A stretch of 64,000 nucleotides of DNA from Mycteria americana (taxonomy: Eukaryota; Chordata; Aves; Ciconiiformes; Ciconiidae): contig NC_134366.1 of the NCBI RefSeq assembly GCF_035582795.1, positions 135,556,756 through 135,620,755 of the forward strand, written 5' to 3'. The translations under genes were made by a program, and so were the position numbers. Shown here piece after piece: positions 12,601 to 21,600 of the stretch (positions within the stretch are counted from its first letter, which is position 1; each line of letters begins with the position of its first letter). The notes below the pieces were generated by a model. That model searched no databases, had not been told where the DNA came from, and saw nothing but the letters and a program-made list of their open reading frames with translations.

Positions 12601-15488
12601 GGCTCACATACAACCAAGCCTGTGAAGTGTAGCATCAGCTGATTTAACTCTTCTAAAGTGCACTTTTAGCACAAGGCAAACATAAAAGGTTTTGACTTTG
12701 CTTAGTCCACAATTAAGATGTGTTAAGTTAGATCACATTATCCCACATTTAAAATGTAGGAAGAACACATGAGTGGACAGTTGCCATAGGTCAGCTGAAA
12801 AGTTAGAATGTTTGTCTAACAAAGACCTAAGCCACAGAATCACAACTGGCAAGACAGACCATTCAAGTAGCAAGAGAGAAAGCACCCATAGAGAAAAGGG
12901 TAGAAGAGACTGGAAATCAGAAACTTTTATGACAGAGGAAATATGGAGAGGACTGGAAGAGGGAAGAAAGGGTAGGAACAGGGATGAAACACCCAGCAAG
13001 TGCTATTAAATATTAAAATTAAAGTGATTGCTCAAATGAGGAAGAGGAAAAAATTAACAAAGAGGAAGTAGGCTACTTCACTTGTAAAACTGTTAACCAC
13101 TATAATGCCACCTCTGTCTGCCTGCAAACAAGCACAGGAGAATGCCAAGATTTGCCTTGGCACTGTTGCAGATTATCTGACACGTGCTACTCAAGGAAGG
13201 AAAGGCAGTAGACTAACATCGGATCAAATAGTCCACTCTCTGTCTTAGAACATATTTACATGTCTGCAGCGCTCAGCACAACCTCTCAAGAGACTAGAAA
13301 GACACTGTTCTTGGGAATACAGCAGAGCTCAAAACCAGAACTATCACATCTTTCAACAGAAAATCAGTGCTCAAAACTTACCCATTAATAGAGTGGAATA
13401 TTTTATCATATTCTTCATCTGAAAGATTTAATCTGAAACACCAAGAAAACAGTTACAGAATACATATGGAATATACATATTTAACCACAAAAATATCATC
13501 GTTATTGAACAGAAACACGAGACACAAAAAATATGTAGAAAGCATGCTTTAAACAGAATAAAGCAGACCCAAATAAAATGAAACATTTCACTTGAAACAG
13601 CTCAATCCACAAGACTGAAAATAGGGCCCTGTCAGGTACAGTTCAGGATTAGGTACTCTGAGACCCCTTTGCAGACACTTGTTAAATTTAACATTCACAT
13701 GAATGGCATCGTTATTATTTCCTGCAGACTGGCAACTCCAGTTTCCAACTGACTCCCAAGACGGGCAGAGCTGCAAACAGTGGATCACACCCATTCTTCA
13801 GCAAAGATATAGTTGAGAGGTGGAAAGATGTCAGCATTAGCAAACCAGTACAACGGCTACACTCCTGCAGAACTGATACACTGGGTATATTCAAAGCATC
13901 TGGCTTTGCTGCATCTAACTTAGTTGCCAGAATTAGAAGCCTCCATTCATCAATGAAGCTCCTGGTCAGCAAACATTCTGAAAGCTCCACCAGCTCCGTG
14001 AGGAACACTGGCTTCTAATTCAGGCACTTAACTGGTACTCTTATTGGACTTGTGATTTTCTGCAGCTGCATTACTATCATTTTTAAGGTCTGACAGTTAC
14101 CATTTTAACATCTGATTTCAGTGCATTTACTATTTTATAGCCAACTGTTGGGTATGAAGTATTGTCAGTTCTGTTACTTACTCTGCTACTTTTTACTCAA
14201 CAACCAAAATACAACAACACTTGATGTAGTGACCCATAGTTTGCGCAGAACTGGATTTTCGTTTCTTCAAGGAGTACCAATAGCCTTCCTCCATTACTTG
14301 AATTCTAGAACTACAGAATGTGACAAAAGATAGTACGTATATGTATATATATATATGTGTGTTTGTGGGGCACTACACATTAGACTGAATATCGCTAACT
14401 TCGAAAACCACAGATGCAAACTATGGAGGTTAACTTTACAGGTAAAAAACCCAGTATTTTTCAAATAAAGGTTATTATCATAAGAAGAAATATTAAAAAT
14501 TACATATTCCAGTCTGCTTTTATTCTGACTTCTAAAATTCCCTGCAAATTGTGGTATCTTCAAACAGTCTTTGAGGAGCTCTAAACACTCAGAAAAGCAG
14601 CACAACTGCTTTCTGTGCCCCTAAGATGATACCCGTACATTAAATAATTATTACCCACTTGTAAGGATATAAAAATCTACCTTATTGGCACAACTCGAGC
14701 ACCGGCAGATTCTAAAAACTTCACATATGAAGCTGCAATATAAGAACTTCCAAATCTGTGGAACTTCTCAAAGTGACATTCCTGTGACAATATCCCTGTA
14801 GAGTCCAAGAAAGAAAGTTAGCACTATACAAACAGACAATGCTATGCACCAAAAGAAAAATTAAACTCTGATTTCCTATATGCCAGGTTAAAGTATTACA
14901 TTTACTGCCTGAAAGAATTACAAACACCGAGACAACAGGGCATCAATTACGACGCCTAGTCACAAAGTACCAAATAAACACACATTATCTGACTAGGACT
15001 CGGCTTCCCTGCTTCAACTATTTAGTACTACACCTTCTCTTAAATAAGTTATAGTTATCTTAAGATTTTTAAACAAAGTATGCACAGCGCAACACTATTT
15101 ATAGAAGCTTCAACCAAACCTACGCTCCGGGAGGCCTTTCACTCCACACAGAAACCGGCAGGGTTTGGAGGTTGCAGGGTTCAGGTTGTAGGAGCCGTTC
15201 CCTCCCCCAGGACAGCGAAGGCAGGGTGCGAGGCAGCCCTCGGCCGCCGCGTTACCCTGGGCCGGCCGGTAATCCCCGGGGAGCGGCCGCCGGGAGCTGA
15301 GGGACCGCCACCCCCTCCCCTCCGCTGCTTCGCCCCCGCCGCCCCTTACCAACGATGGGTTTGTCGTTGCCCTCGGCCAGGCGGCCGCGCAGCACGACTG
15401 AGGCTGCGGCAGCGCAGCGGAGCAAGAGGAGGAGGAGAAGGGTGGCGGCCGGGAGGGAAGGAAGCCCTGCGAGGCGCCCCATAGCCAT
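494..15488 (-). CDS. GGH: Gamma-glutamyl hydrolase, complete coding region in nine exons (gene span)
   Basis: GGH is a secreted/lysosomal class-I glutamine-amidotransferase-like peptidase that removes gamma-linked glutamates from folate and antifolate polyglutamates. Nine exons (15350-15488, 14681-14795, 13382-13432, 10138-10222, 6656-6794, 5674-5780, 5471-5561, 4055-4192, 494-615) join in frame to 987 nt, 328 residues plus stop; human GGH has 318. Seen directly: a leucine-rich signal peptide (about residues 1-30), the nucleophile motif WGTCLG with Cys144, the VQWHPEK motif with His254, and NFT sequons at 173 and 213. All introns are GT-AG. The match to the human protein as I know it is close from exon 2 onward. 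A second in-frame ATG two codons in (15482) could also be used, giving 326 residues. TTPA lies upstream in tandem. No frameshift or internal stop was seen, so the gene looks functional. Confidence 0.95.
661..1779 (+). mobile_element. Solo LTR of an avian endogenous retrovirus (ERVL-like)
   Basis: A 1119-bp long terminal repeat, beginning TGTATTGGG and ending CCACCACA, with a perfect 5-bp target duplication CCTCC at 656-660 and 1780-1784. A TATA-like TATTTAAG lies at 837-844 and a poly(A) signal AATAAA at 1596-1601. The middle holds degenerate repeats. No internal retroviral genes or second LTR are present, so this is a recombination remnant. The 5-bp duplication fits class III (ERVL) elements; family assignment is from memory of common avian LTRs. 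It is antisense to GGH, inside its last intron. Confidence 0.85.
1010..1375 (+). repeat. Degenerate tandem repeats (about 45-52 bp units) inside the LTR
   Basis: About seven to eight imperfect units, each carrying a variant of CCCGTGGGAGGGACCCACGCTGGAGCAG (core GGAGCAG preceded by a GTGG/ATGG block), follow one another. Open frames on both strands across this stretch are by-products of the GC-rich repeat and not genes. Confidence 0.65.
1785..4054 (-). other. GGH: Remainder of GGH intron 8
   Basis: AT-rich intron with one CR1 fragment (2598-2841). A stretch of about 20 bases around 2161-2185 (atgtgaaaatgatatttcag type) recurs near 3316-3335, suggesting a small dispersed duplication. No exon or RNA gene was recognised. 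Confidence 0.6.
2598..2841 (+). mobile_element. CR1 LINE 3' fragment
   Basis: This carries the 3' end of CR1 ORF2 (AGGTTTAGACTGGATATTAG, then the GGTTATCAAGCATTGG and GGAGGTATTTAAAGGACG blocks), followed by the CR1 3' UTR with GGACTCGATGATCTTAAAGG and the terminal GATTCTGTGATTCTGTG repeats. The fragment is 5'-truncated and sits in GGH intron 8, antisense to the gene. Confidence 0.92.
4055..4192 (-). CDS. GGH: GGH coding exon 8 (catalytic histidine)
   Basis: Encodes [20 protein letters not shown] and a further stretch ending [12 protein letters not shown]. His254 in QWHPEK is the equivalent of the human catalytic His (precursor 244). Acceptor TTGCAG, donor G|GTAAAA. Confidence 0.96.
4193..5470 (-). 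other. GGH: GGH intron 7
   Basis: Ordinary unique intron sequence; a (TA) run near 4450. No repeat family or gene was recognised. Confidence 0.6.
5471..5561 (-). CDS. GGH: GGH coding exon 7
   Basis: Encodes [20 protein letters not shown] and then [10 protein letters not shown] plus one base of the next codon. Only 112 nt of intron separates it from exon 6. It starts with a conserved NFT sequon. Acceptor ATCACAG, donor GTAGGA. Confidence 0.95.
5674..5780 (-). CDS. GGH: GGH coding exon 6
   Basis: Encodes about 36 residues beginning [14 protein letters not shown] and ending [10 protein letters not shown], aligned without gaps to human exon 6 (SRMFQNFP..., NFHKWSLSVK). Acceptor GTCATAG, donor GTATTT. 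Phase 1 in, phase 0 out. Confidence 0.95.
5781..6655 (-). other. GGH: GGH intron 5
   Basis: Intron between the exon carrying the catalytic Cys and exon 6. Nothing else recognised. Confidence 0.6.
6656..6794 (-). CDS. GGH: GGH coding exon 5 (catalytic cysteine)
   Basis: Encodes residues 131-176 and one base of 177. It contains [12 protein letters not shown] with the nucleophile Cys144 (human precursor Cys134) and ends in PLNFTS, which carries a conserved N-glycosylation sequon. The acceptor is TTTTGAAG and the donor G|GTGAAA, the least consensus-like donor in the gene. Confidence 0.95.
6795..10137 (-). other. GGH: GGH intron 4
   Basis: AT-rich intron of 3.3 kb. The only structured element noticed is the nested hairpin repeat at 9574-9662. 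No coding exon was recognised. Confidence 0.6.
9574..9662. repeat. Nested inverted/tandem repeat built on TTCACTAGCTGTGAA
   Basis: The block TTCACTAGCTGTGAA (itself an inverted repeat, TTCAC/GTGAA around TAGCT) occurs twice perfectly (from 9610 and from 9640), with partial copies before (from 9576) and between (from 9629). GGGAGG and GGCCT flanks are also repeated. This lies in GGH intron 4. Confidence 0.8.
10138..10222 (-). CDS. GGH: GGH coding exon 4
   Basis: Acceptor TTTCAG, donor GTAATT. It encodes [20 protein letters not shown] followed by IFYHKALK, aligning with human ILFPGGSVDLRRSDYAKVAK. Human GGH has an NLS glycosylation sequon near the end of this exon; here the corresponding stretch is HKALK, so that site is absent. 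Exits in phase 0. Confidence 0.94.
10223..13381 (-). other. GGH: GGH intron 3
   Basis: A 3.2-kb intron. It holds a putative ancient palindromic element at about 10310-10565; the rest is unremarkable. Open frames near 12.75-13.0 kb show no recognisable protein. Confidence 0.55.
10310..10565. repeat. Putative ancient palindromic (MITE-like) element
   Basis: The left part reads GGATTCAGGTCTAGGTTAAG and the right part, reverse-complemented, gives a similar GATTCAGTTAAAGACTTAGAC block. Many CTAAG/CTTAG-type words occur between them. This resembles decayed palindromic DNA transposons of amniotes, but the match is loose. Confidence 0.3.
13382..13432 (-). CDS. GGH: GGH coding exon 3 (51 nt)
   Basis: A short exon between a TTTCAG acceptor and a GTAAGT donor. 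It encodes [17 protein letters not shown], aligning with human LDLTEKDYEILFKSING. Phase 2 in and phase 2 out. It is too short to stand out as an open frame and was found by homology. Confidence 0.93.
13433..14680 (-). other. GGH: GGH intron 2
   Basis: Intron with a short TA/TG microsatellite at about 14336-14362. No other feature recognised. Confidence 0.6.
14681..14795 (-). CDS. GGH: GGH coding exon 2
   Basis: Flanked by a CTACAG acceptor and a GTAGAT donor. It encodes residues 47-84 and two bases of Arg85, including [19 protein letters not shown], which matches the conserved human [19 protein letters not shown] block. Phase 1 in, phase 2 out, consistent with both neighbouring exons. Confidence 0.95.
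14796..15349 (-). other. GGH: GGH intron 1
   Basis: A short first intron whose promoter-side half is GC-rich island sequence and whose far half is AT-rich. Open frames on the plus strand here are composition artefacts. Confidence 0.6.
15350..15488 (-). CDS. GGH: GGH coding exon 1 (signal peptide)
   Basis: This encodes residues 1-46 plus the first base of Gly47. The stretch from Leu6 to about Ala29 is hydrophobic with a run of leucines followed by Cys and several Ala, a classic secretory signal. It ends in KPIVG, matching KPIIG at the start of the mature-enzyme core. The donor is G|GTAAGG. Start codons at 15488 and 15482 are both in frame, and the choice between them is uncertain. Confidence 0.93.
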
Positions 15489-15577
15489 GTCGCCCGCTTT
15501 CTGTCAGAACCAACGGCTCCGCTCAGCGACCAGCCCGGCGCCACACTCCGCCCGGCCCGCCTGCCGCCGCGCCGCGG

Positions 15578-15597
15578 GGCACGCTGGGAAATGTAGT
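15578..15597 (-). promoter_or_regulatory. ZNF143/THAP11 (SBS-type) promoter element
   Basis: On the minus strand the sequence is ACTACATTTCCCAGCGTGCC, close to the known vertebrate consensus ACTACAATTCCCAGCATGC, bound by ZNF143 (Staf) and THAP11. It is oriented with GGH and positioned where such sites usually sit in TATA-less promoters. Confidence 0.75.
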
Positions 15598-15736
15598 TCC
15601 GGCTGCAGGGCGCTGCGGCCTGTGCCCGGAGGGAGGAGATGGCCTCAGCCCTGCTGAGGCCCCTCCGCAATCCTCTGGAAAAGTAACGCTTGTAGCACTA
15701 AAAAGTGACAGACGAGGCTGGTTCAACTAGAAAAGT

Positions 15737-15742
15737 TTTATT
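15737..15742 (-). terminator. TTPA: Probable TTPA poly(A) signal AATAAA
   Basis: AATAAA on the minus strand in AT-rich sequence just before the GGH island begins. Cleavage 10-30 nt on would end TTPA transcripts near 15.71-15.73 kb, giving a 3' UTR of about 2.7 kb. A second candidate AATAAA lies at 16499-16504, and an ATTAAA at 16145-16150. Which is used cannot be told from sequence alone. Confidence 0.45.
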
Positions 15743-18441
15743 AATATAATGATATTAATACGTAAAAAATTAAAAAACATTGTGCATTACATTGTGCTTA
15801 CAGTCAGTAGCAAATTATATTTGCATCATTTGACAGCAACTTACTTTTTTAGAGGCACTCCTGGTATTCTTAAAAAATAATGTACTTAGAGATTTTTACT
15901 TTTTTTTGTTGACTCTGCAAGTCAAAGCTGCCATGCCACCACCCATCGTACCAATACCTCTTCCATTCATTATGCAAATGTCGTAATTACCTTGTGTCCT
16001 CATTATTAGCAGCAACCGCAATTGCCCCTTACATAGAGTTCCTACCATCTATATAACATGTAAACATTAAAAAATAATTAACAATTAATGAAAAAATGAC
16101 TGCACTAAGTGTTCTAACTGTTGTGTTATGCAAACACATTACCATTTAATAATAGATTCAGGATATTTTTGAAGACATTTAGGACTTTATATTCACAGAG
16201 CTGGTGTAGTCCAAACGAAGATTAAAAAAACTGCTAAATTTTGTCCACGTGCATATACATATGCAATCAAATGAAGTTCTCTGCTACACAAAACAGTAAT
16301 GATTAGAGATTGGTTTCATAGGAAAAGTTTGAATTTTCCTGTTCACTGAAACACAGTTCATTCCTTTATGCAGTTTACATTCCAGGATTAAAATTGAAGG
16401 AGCATAAAATTAAGACAATAGCTTCAGTTCTCCAGTTTGTAAATGATTTGGGACTTGAGTTACACACTTGAAGACCTGCCAGATGCCTGACTACTTAGTT
16501 TATTTTCTTATAAAGAAGAATTAGCACTTCACTGAACTCCTCTATTTAAGAAGCTTTTATATCACAAAATAGTTCAATCTGAGAAAAAGAAAGATATATG
16601 AAATATATGAATATATGAAAATGTATCTGAAAAATGTTTCTTTAAAGTTAGGCTCCATATCAAAGATATCCTGAAAGAGAAGAATGAAAAATGCACTTGA
16701 GGAAATGAGGGAATTGGAAGAAAAAAAATTTTTAAAAGTCCTTGGCAGTTTTGAAAGAATTTTGTATCTGGCATTGACCTTATCACAGTAGAGGAAACTA
16801 CAACAAACAAGTACTCTATGGGCCTTTCATAGACGTTCCTCTTGCTAATAAAGAATAGCTTCCAACGGCTTTTGTAATAATGCAGTATTAATGATAATCT
16901 AAAATACGACATTTCTGATTTAATAGGATAGTCTTCATTTCTCTCCCCTAAGTATATATTAATGTAACATCCCAATGTCCTAAAGATTCCAAAGTAACTG
17001 AAGTTAGCATTTCTAGCTACGTGAGAAACAAAGTATTTGTTATGGATTCATTTATATGAAGATTCATGTGGAATGCTTAAATATATAATGCCTATGCAAA
17101 GACCCTCTGGCTTATTACAAAACAGAGTTAAAAATTGGGTAAATGAACTCTAGCGGTTGGTGTACTAACCAAGCTTTTAACAAAAAGCTGAGTGAAAAGT
17201 AAAATAATGTTTTAGATTATTAAATACTGGGGATTGCAGGATGATACTGCTATGTAATGCAAGTGATAGCTTTTACGCATGCAGTGTTCACATCTGAATC
17301 ATGTCCCTTAAAAAAAAAAAAAAAACCAAAACTGTTTTCAATAAGTATAGACAGATTTTTTTTTCATTACCTCTACAGAAATAAAGAAGAGGGCTCAACG
17401 GAAATTAAAAATCATTTCTTCCAGTGCCCAGCCCAAGATACAGACTGGCAAGTTGCCCATTACCTTTCTGAAAATAAAATGAAGATACCCAGCACCTCCT
17501 ATGCTGAGGTCCAAAGTGACATACAAGCACCCTTAAGCCACACAACAAATACTGCTAAAGTTCAGATCCACAAAGGATAACCTACTTCATCCTCCAAAAC
17601 AAATATACTGCAAACAGCTAAGAGCTCTTGGCTTCTGTAGTGCTCTACAGTAGGAATTAAAGGTGATCATAATCTGAGTTGCTTATAGCTCGTCCATAAA
17701 CAGTATCTGTTTGAAGAAAGAAAATCGGAATTTTCAAGGTTGTTTTGACTCTCTTACTAGTTCCTCCTCCTGATTCATACCATCCTTTGAAGAATAGGTA
17801 CATGGTGTTTTCCCTATCCTCCTCTATAAAATCTAAACCACAGATTACTGTGTTAATTAGCACAAAAAGGGAAGCTGCACAAGCAGCACAAAGATTAACA
17901 CAAATGTCTCACTATTGCTGACTAATTTCAATTTGACACAAAGTAACAAAACAGCCATCTTCCCTGAGAATCAATCCAAAAAGCAGCCTCTTTTCACTCA
18001 TAAATTAGCCTTGCAGTCATACTTCTGCAACAAACTAGTCTACCCCATTCATGTTCTGTTCTTTTTTGTATCCTATCATCTTGACAAGCCAAGATACAAA
18101 AGCTAAGCATAAGGTTCTGGACCACATTATTACGGATAAGTTGTCTCCAAAGACTTAACAGGAGCAGTATCGATCTCTGATATCCAATGAACTATTCAGC
18201 TTTTTGGCATAGAAGTTAATCAATTACAAACAGTATTGCAAACATGTAGAATTCATTAATCTCTTCAGACGTACATACTGATAGACTCCAGTTAGTATAA
18301 AAGTGCAGTCAATATAATACTCAGTGCCCTGCAAAGACATACTGGTTTCATTTACAATAATTTCAAGTTGACATGAAAGATTTCGTATTAAACTTATTTC
18401 CACTTCCAGTGTTCAAGAATTGATATAATACTGTAGTGAGG
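15743..18441 (-). other. TTPA: TTPA 3' untranslated region (probable)
   Basis: AT-rich sequence directly after the TTPA stop codon and before the first strong poly(A) signal near the GGH promoter. It has no further TTPA-like coding match. An A-run lies at about 17310-17325. Extent is inferred from the position of poly(A) signals. Confidence 0.5.
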
Positions 18442-18621
18442 TTATTCCTGGGCAACCAGAGAAATGCTCTGAAGATAATCTGCAGATGCCATTATAAAGT
18501 CAGTCCAGTCCTTGGCCAGCTCTTCAATGGAGACTTCCTCCCCCCCATATTCCTGTGGGAGAATGCTGACTGGGAAGTGTTCAGTCAGACTCTGCATGTA
18601 GTTATTTCCATGCATATACAC
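18442..18621 (-). CDS. TTPA: TTPA coding exon 5 and stop codon
   Basis: Encodes [33 protein letters not shown] and a divergent tail ending SLVAQE-stop (TAA 18442-18444). Compared with human HFPDILP the sequence reads HFPVSILP, one residue longer. Acceptor TTTTAG. Confidence 0.95.
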   Translation of the reverse strand: MYMHGNNYMQSLTEHFPVSILPQEYGGEEVSIEELAKDWTDFIMASADYLQSISLVAQE

Positions 18622-21600
18622 CTAAAACAAAATATGAAAAGCATTTACTTGGGTACGAATGCTAGACTACTGAGTGAAAACAGGCAGCAAAGAAACTCAG
18701 TGCAAGAGCTGAAGCCACCAGCTTGGTTCAACTAAACAAGCGTACTTGTTCATAATGAGCTCCTTAAATGAAGAAGAAAGTACCACCACATAAGTGAGTT
18801 TCCCGTGGGTGCTCAAACACTGTCCTGCTCAGTACCCGCAGCTTGATGAAGCATGGACTACAACCAGAGAACTGCATTTTATGCAGCTGCGAGCACAGGA
18901 GCTGAAACTAACTACACCTTGTTCCAGACTGGTTTAGCGACACTGATGAGGGTACACACTACATCCGTACAGCTAAAGTGAGCTAAACCATGGGAAGACT
19001 GGGGTTTGGTCTTGTCATGATAGATATCATGTACTTGCTTTTCAGTCATGTCCAAGAAAAGAACAGTGTTTGGCTCCTGGCCATTACTATCTAGTCCTGC
19101 CATAGGTATTTAAAAACAACATTATGTAGTATGTATATAGGTTCAGACAGGTGCCAAGGAGGGTATTCAGAAGAATCTCTACCTCCGTCCTTATGTTTCA
19201 GTTCCAACTGAAATTAGATCCTGGACTACTCCTCCACTTTAACCCTTGTAATACTGTAGTTTTGGTGCTTCTCTTCTTGCTTTATTGTAGCTATTTTGAA
19301 GCCTTGTTCATTACTTCCAGTCACAAACTTTTATAGGGCTCTTATTAACATTTCACAAAAATTTTCTGCAATTATTATTACACAAAGACTACACGAATAT
19401 GCACTCAAAAGGTAGCTGGCTGCCTTTTATCTAACACTTCCTCATCAGGAAGTAAGATAATGAGTGAATAGTAATTATTCCTATGAAGGCATGGGGAACT
19501 GGCCCTTAGAGGTTTTTTTTCCAGATCATACCTGAAACTCTAAGCCAGGAGACAAGCCATCTGCTTCTGTTCCACTCCATGAACTGGGATATCTGGTTTG
19601 TTTTCTTTTAGGCCTTTACTGTCCATCTGCCCTCTTTTCTGCTTTTTGAGTTCTAGCCTGAGATATTCTGAGCTGGATCAGGTGTCAGGGGCTTGTTTCA
19701 CAAGTATTAATGCGAGAGAAGGGCCATGACATCAGGCTGCTGGAACATACTTACTTTTTTTATCATCTTTTCAGAGTGAGGGACTGACTGCCCAAGGCTG
19801 GCAGAAACCATCCTGCCTCTCTCCCATAACAAAACACACATGCTAGGAAAAGGGGACTGGCAAATACTCACTAACAGTGACCAGAAAAATCTGGTTCTAC
19901 CATCCTGGAGTGCAGTGGCTACTGCAAATGCACAAGATCCATGTGCTGAGACAAGGAGGCTTCAGAGTGGGAATAACAATAGACAGTGCTGCTTATTTTG
20001 TACCTTAGTCCTGCTGTTAACACTTCACAGTATTTCCTTTTCTGCCAGCTGAAACCTCCAATATTCTTCCTATGCTACAAAACCCAGAATTCTTGGCATG
20101 CTTTTGCATCCAAATACAAACAGGGTTTTCAGATTTAAAACTGTAAAACAATTTAAAACAACTAAGAAGCTATTTGGAAAGAAAGTTTGAACTTAAGCCT
20201 GACCTATTTGTTATGCATAAATGCCTCTGCAGGTCTTTCAGAACTAAAGAGTTGCCTGCTACTAATTCTGCACAACTCGGAGCATAACATCACTGTTTAG
20301 TGACAATTTCTCACTGTCATTCATAGGCAGAGTGTTGGGAGATCCAGGACCTATTTCCTCCTAGTCCTGCAGAAGAATTGCTGTGTGACCTCAAGCAAAT
20401 CATTTAACCTCTCTGTGTCACAATGGTTTTTATCTTTAGAGTGGTGATAACAGCAACCACTTGCAACTCTCACATTATTGATAACTGCAAATGCTTTACA
20501 ATCAGATCCTGGAGGCCTGCATGGCACTAACACACAAAAATGATTTATGCTATTCAGTGCTCAGGAGTACCAGATCCTAAGGGAAGTACTGCAGATTGTC
20601 ATGTAGGGCTTTTGTGGCAGAAAGAAATACTTGTGTGCACTCACCCGTTCTTTTATTTTTTCAGTGAGAAAAGGCTTAATTAGAGCGAAGACTGGGTGGA
20701 AGAATAAAGGCTCATTAATCAAGTGGATACCTCGAACTTTTAGTGGAAAGGAATCCTGTCAACATAAATGAAAAACAGCATAAGAAAAAGAAAATAATAT
20801 TGAAAAGATTCTATTGTTAAGAACAACTTTGTGAAAACTATCTAGTCCATAGGTTAGAGTATTCCTCCTGACCTTGCTAATACCTGCACTTTGGAGTGTT
20901 CTTAGTTTACACTGCCCCAACAAAGCTTAGAAAATCACACCTTGTTCCTCCCATTAGAAGGGGGGAAAAAAAAACAACAAAAAACCCAAACAACAAAAAA
21001 ACAGTATGAGGAGAGGCTATTAAAAAAACCAACCAAACAAGAAAACCCTCACCAAATTACACATAAGTAATGTACACAAAACTTGTGCTCAGCCTTTCCT
21101 CAGAGATACAATTCTTCACAGCAGAGATTCTGCTGCTAATTTACCAAAAAGCTATCTAACCATGTGCTTTCATTGGCAATTCACAGCCTGAAGGATAATA
21201 TGTAACTATATATAAATATAAACCATTGAAGCTACTAACTTTAAGTTAAATAAATTATAAATATAATTTAGAGCCTTGAAATTACTGGGAATTTGCCCAA
21301 GCCAGAAGTTCAGCTTTACAACATTACTGTCGTAATCAAAATAAAAATTGTATCTGCTATACAGCCTTTATAATATGAAATACTTCTACTTGCATTCAAG
21401 ATTCATTTAGAAGTCCCAGACCTTTCCAAGTTAAAAGAAAATATGGCAGTACTCAAAGACAGCACTATGCAACGGGGAAAGTAAAGCTTCCATTCATATC
21501 CCAATTGACACTACCTCTGCAACCAGAGGTCTTCTGCTTATAAAAATGGTACTTCTCACAAACAGTTCTCCCCACTAGTAGAGTAGCTCTTCTCACATTA

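Larger units (their letters stand above)
15180..15660 (-). promoter_or_regulatory. GGH: GGH CpG-island promoter
   Basis: A sharp GC- and CpG-rich block in otherwise AT-rich DNA, covering GGH exon 1 and about 170 bp upstream. No TATA box was seen at a suitable distance. A ZNF143/THAP11-type element lies about 90 bp upstream of the start codon, consistent with a TATA-less housekeeping promoter. Confidence 0.75.
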
